The translations under genes and the position numbers were made by a program. Positions 60,193 through 64,000 of a stretch of DNA of 64,000 nucleotides are shown piece by piece (the stretch's first letter is position 1; each line of letters opens with the position of its first letter). The notes under the pieces are model-generated. The model was not told the origin of the DNA. It worked only from the letters and a program-made list of their open reading frames with translations, and did not search any database. Source of the stretch: Marchantia polymorpha subsp. ruderalis (lineage: Eukaryota; Streptophyta; Marchantiopsida; Marchantiales; Marchantiaceae); assembly GCA_037833965.1 (NCBI GenBank), contig AP031355.1, forward strand, positions 645,501 to 709,500, read 5' to 3'.

Positions 60193-62890
60193 AGTATTCC
60201 GCGCCCAACGTCTTCCAACGTCACCCTCTACTTTCATTGAAGTTGTGGGAGTAATTGCAGGTACTCTTTCCACAACCATTGTCGCTGACACTAGTTGTTG
60301 CGCCTCCTATGTGGAGGATGTCTTTAACTCTTAGAGGCCCGATACGCGTTAAGGTTTTGCGTTTAGGTTTAGGCTCCTCTTCATAGGTTTATGCGAGCAT
60401 CAACTGTCACCTCCGACAGTCACAAATGAGATTGTCACGATCCAGTATTTTTTAAGGTTTGAATTTACGGCACTTGCTGTATGTGGGTTTGTGAAGCTTT
60501 GTACCCAAGTTGGCGTGTGAGCCCTGATTTCTTAGCATCCAATCTAAGGTACAGTGTAGGCCTATCTGCACTTCGTGCTAATACAGGAATGCTACATTAA
60601 CCTGCCATCAGTCAAGTTGCGCAAGTAGTGACTCGTCCGAGCATGTCATTACTTGATACCGCGGCTCACATAGTCGTAACTTTCAGGCGTCGTCGCAAGC
60701 TCAACATGTGGAAGGGATTTGGGTGTTGAGTCCTACTCAAACCGCTGTGAATTTTTGTATTCCGTCTCAGGGATGATGTCTGTAATTTTCAGCATTGTGC
60801 CGATAAACGAATACTAAATATGAAGGACTATTATCGAGGTTACGTGCATCCTTGCACCGTGGCCTCAGACGTTGATGAGATCTCCTGTTTATCTCCTCTC
60901 TTCTGATCACCTTGAAGCACTGTGGTGATGAGCAGTTCTAAAATTTTTCAACCTGCAGTCGGCACCCGCATTTCTATTCTGATTGCCGTCACGTTTTTTC
61001 GTCCTGACCGAGTGTGTATTATCCATCGTGGGATCTTTCTTCATTATCAGTCGAGTTAGGGAACCTGTATTCGAATGCTTCACTGTGACCTAAACTATCA
61101 CAAGTGCTAACAGTCGACAGGCCTTTTTGAGCTTCTGGTTTAAGTTTGATAAATTATGCTACCCATGATGTTTTGAGTTTTTTTCCCAAGTGATCAAAAC
61201 TTTTTCGTACCTACCTGCCCTTGCTCCGGAAGTTACTTCACTTATGGTATCGTGGTACGTCTTTGTAAGATGAAAATTTCTTCTTTCATGATATAGCTCA
61301 TATGTCTCTTCTATGCCTTTCAACTTATTCCCTACTCTACTCTATATTTGCTAATTGTTCCAAAGTTTTCCAGGTGTTCAAATCGCCTGGGTCTAATTTT
61401 TCGCATCTGTGTAAATTATTCATTTTGATAAGATAACGCCTTTAAGTCCGTTTAATATTTTGCACTATTTTAGCACTATGCGGTGTCGGAAGAGATTATA
61501 ACTATGTCGCCTATCCAGGTGTCAAGAATCTCGGTACTGTGCCATGTTCTGTCCGAAAGATGTCTTTGTCGGTCCATCACTTATTTTCTTTCCGCCCTGT
61601 GCAGTCTATGGTGAGTGATTTCTTACAGAAGATCTCTCTAGGTGTTGGTGAGTGAGATTTTCTGTCAAGGCGGAAGACCATTCGTAAATGGTGCCACAAT
61701 GTCCTCAACCATTTGGTATTGATGAAGAAAAAGGCCCCCGTACAAGAATCTGAAGCATATCTAATCGAGCTGAAAGTTTTTGATCACGGAACTCGTTCAG
61801 CCCTGCTCTAGTTCGTGACTTGTTTTCTGATGTCCAATCTCTGCAATTCTTGTAAGTGTTCTAGCTTGGAATTGATTGTCTCAAGGGCTAAGAATGCTAG
61901 TTGTACGCAGCGAGTATATTGACATTCTAAAAACTTCTTGGTTGCTAAATGTCTCTAAATGAGAAAGTGTGCTAGTATTGAGAGTTGTATAATTTCAGAA
62001 CTTTTGCAAATGTGCTTGTCCTAGCGGTGTTAGGTGTTGTTTAGTCAGACATTCCGCAGGCTAGAGGCGGTATTGTACCCAAAGTCTGATGGTGATTGTA
62101 AGACCTTCCGTGAGTGTGAAACTGAGACTTTATGAGCGTAGAACTGCTCTGTTTAAACGAGTACAGAGGCTGACTTACAAATAAAATCCTTCATAAGTTA
62201 CCAACACGGACGACATTTAGGCAACGGTTTGTCAGTGAGATGTATAAAGCTAGAGTATCTATGTTAGGACCTCATCTCTACGCTTTAACTCGAATTCAGG
62301 AGCGAATGAATAGACTTTCTTGAGAACGCTACAATAGAGACCTTTAGCTGGCAGTGATGCCATGTACACAGAAGTAATGTGAGAATATCTTAGATTTTGC
62401 TCTGGCATTATTCTTTGTCACAATTTTCATAGGCAGCAGTAAGATGTACCGTGAATAAACATTCCGCAAAGAATTGTTTATGCACTATTTCTGAGTTCGA
62501 CCGTTTTGATGACCTAGGCGCAGTTGATTGTTAAGCAGGGAGGAAATCTTGCACCTCGAGAGTCGAAAGGATCTTCAGCCTTGAGACTTTGATAATTTCA
62601 TGAGAAGGCTTCTGCATCTCGCTTTTATATGGCTATAATTATCAGTTCCTTTCACAAAGTTCTTGCGTCTATATCGAGAACACGCTACTCATGAAGATGA
62701 ATATTTACTAGTTGCCTGACCATTCGTGCTAACAAACCTGTAATGTAGACGAAATTTGTGAAGCCAGGTTCAAATAGATCAGAAAAGATGAAGTTTAGAC
62801 CAAGTTATGTGATGAGGGTCAGAATTTGAGGTGAACCTGAATCTGATATGATTGATATTCGATTTGATGATCTGCTGGAAATAGTTCAGG
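60193..62890. other. Spacer downstream of the Coa1-like gene
   Basis: No recognisable coding sequence in 2.7 kb. The first few hundred bases probably include the 3' UTR. Composition is near even and not repetitive by eye. Confidence 0.4.
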
Positions 62891-63012
62891 GAATATGAAA
62901 CAGAGTACGAGAGGTTACAAGCTACTGATCTCACAAGCAGGGCACTGGAGGAATCGTATAAGCCTGTCGTCACGGAGCAGGAAAGACCACTTCGTGTCGA
63001 ACCTATGTGTCC
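62891..63012 (+). CDS. Possible single exon of an unrecognised gene
   Basis: After an acceptor-like AGTTCAG at about 62889, one frame reads EYETEYERLQATDLTSRALE and continues with EESYKPVVTEQERPLRVEPM. It is highly charged, compatible with a helical segment, and has no stop for about 45 codons. There is no start, no matching donor I trust and no known family, so chance is quite possible. Confidence 0.15.
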
Positions 63013-63780
63013 CTTCCTTCTGCACATTACATCAGACTTATGTTGGTCATAATTTACGTCAGATGCACCTGAAATACAAGAAATCTTATCTTGTAAGTGC
63101 TCTAAGTTGGTTCCTCAAACGAGCATCGAACGAAAATATTGCGCATGTTTCTTCGACATTAGCAAAATTCTCATGTCTTCTCACAGGGGAAGCTAAATTA
63201 TTATATTCTGTCAACGCACGAAGGAAAGAGCAACTGTAACACGATTAGGAAGACGCCTTATGTACAAAAATCACATCCTGCACTATATATCATACACTCA
63301 CGGTGGTATAAATTCCGAAAAATATTGAAGTATGAGTAGGCACTCAGATGATCCACGAGTACCATCAAGAATAAAAAAAACAAATAGCCGATTATTTTAA
63401 GGGTCTGCCAAACTCTCAAACGCGAAACGTAGCGTGCTTTCAACAGGAGAAATCACAAAACTGTACTGTGCACGCGTGCGACCACTACAAGCTCTCCTAT
63501 ACTTGTTCGTAGACTAAATTAACTTAATTTACTCTCACGAGTAAAGTTAATTTAGACAGTGTTAATGTAAAGTTAATTTAAATTTCTCACATGTGTTAGT
63601 TACTCACGAAGAAACTAACAGCCCTATTAAATAGCCGCTTCTTTTAACTGCAGTACAAAGAAACCTGTTTACATTAAAACAAATTACATCTATACTCACA
63701 AACTATCTCATAAATTATATTCAACGTTAAATTGAAGAGATTTACAGTCAAAGCAATTGTTGGAAGTGCCGCTAGTATTT
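63013..63780. other. AT-rich spacer near the right edge
   Basis: Nothing recognisable as coding. Imperfect inverted and direct copies of GTAAAGTTAATTTA lie at about 63515-63580. Confidence 0.45.
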
Positions 63781-63790
63781 TTTATAAAAA

Positions 63791-63844
63791 TGCTCCGTAA
63801 GAGTGCAATGGAAGTGGTAAGTTCCACTGCCATCCTACGGAGCA
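63791..63844 (+). ncRNA. miRNA-like foldback
   Basis: Bases 63791-63813 pair with 63822-63844 over 23 positions with about four mismatches, closing an 8-base loop (GTGGTAAG). A duplex of 21-23 bp with scattered mismatches is what a plant miRNA precursor shows. Against it are the very short loop and the lack of a good outer stem. Neither arm matches a conserved plant miRNA I remember. A decayed short inverted repeat is the alternative. Confidence 0.3.
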
Positions 63845-63918
63845 CTTTCAACCTTGACATACATTCACCACTTTACTCTGCTTATAAAACGTGCAGTTTT
63901 GCACACAGATTCTTACAT

Positions 63919-63921
<3 letters not shown>

Positions 63922-63950
<29 letters not shown>
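63922..63950. repeat. (AT)n microsatellite
   Basis: 29 bases of uninterrupted alternating A and T. Confidence 0.95.
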
Positions 63951-63954
<4 letters not shown>

Positions 63955-64000
63955 CTTCCCAGCATTCCATTACATTGTGTGTCAACATAGCACATCTGTT

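Noticed and set aside
62809-62880. Possible C/D box snoRNA (GTGATGA followed by CTGA)
   Set aside because: Box spacing and terminal stem do not fit, and no guide sequence can be argued.

Overview
The window looks like nuclear DNA of a land plant, most likely a bryophyte and possibly a liverwort. That placement is my inference from plant-type intron-bearing genes, Ty3/gypsy and Ty1/copia elements primed by initiator-Met tRNA (TGGTATCAGAGC), long AT-rich gene-poor stretches, and a repeated coiled-coil protein family that resembles liverwort hypothetical proteins I recall. No database was consulted.

Three host genes are well supported. (1) A PIF1-family DNA helicase on the + strand, about 11.7-14.1 kb, with two coding exons. 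(2) A type I (DNAJA) Hsp40 co-chaperone on the - strand, 52.2-48.9 kb, whose seven exons splice in phase to 421 codons ending in a CaaX-like CAQQ. (3) A small mitochondrial Coa1-like protein on the + strand, 59.0-60.2 kb, whose four exons splice in phase to 198 codons. A few short open frames elsewhere could not be recognised.

Much of the rest is mobile-element debris. At 2.6-8.6 kb lies a - strand chromodomain Ty3/gypsy element (Gypsy-1) with two 420-bp LTRs that I read as identical and a 5-bp target duplication. A relative on the + strand (Gypsy-2, 35.4-41.0 kb) has LTRs differing at about 11 sites. From 20.7 to 31.4 kb there is a nested pile: copia debris, a gypsy integrase fossil inside or beside it, and a 4.9-kb unit (copy B) splitting that integrase.

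The most interesting content is a three-copy family, called here CCE (coiled-coil element): A at about 17.6-20.7 kb, B at about 25.0-29.9 kb, and C at about 34.3-43.3 kb, the last split by Gypsy-2. Each copy has a conserved globular segment, a charged low-complexity middle, a long coiled coil and a shared 3' block. B and C also carry a short CCTTCGG motif, at least 23 times in B, in coding and non-coding sequence and in several reading frames. None of the element's segments resembles a polymerase, protease or integrase, so it would depend on other enzymes to move.

Other structure includes a 63-bp tandem repeat in a copia leader, a degenerate G-rich repeat array at 30.3-31.0 kb, several perfect hairpins (one pair of mutually exclusive ones inside a DNAJA intron), and a miRNA-like foldback at the right edge. 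The AT-rich tracts at 9-10.5, 15.6-17.6, 31.4-34.3, 44.7-47.7 and 53.5-56.3 kb hold nothing else I can name.
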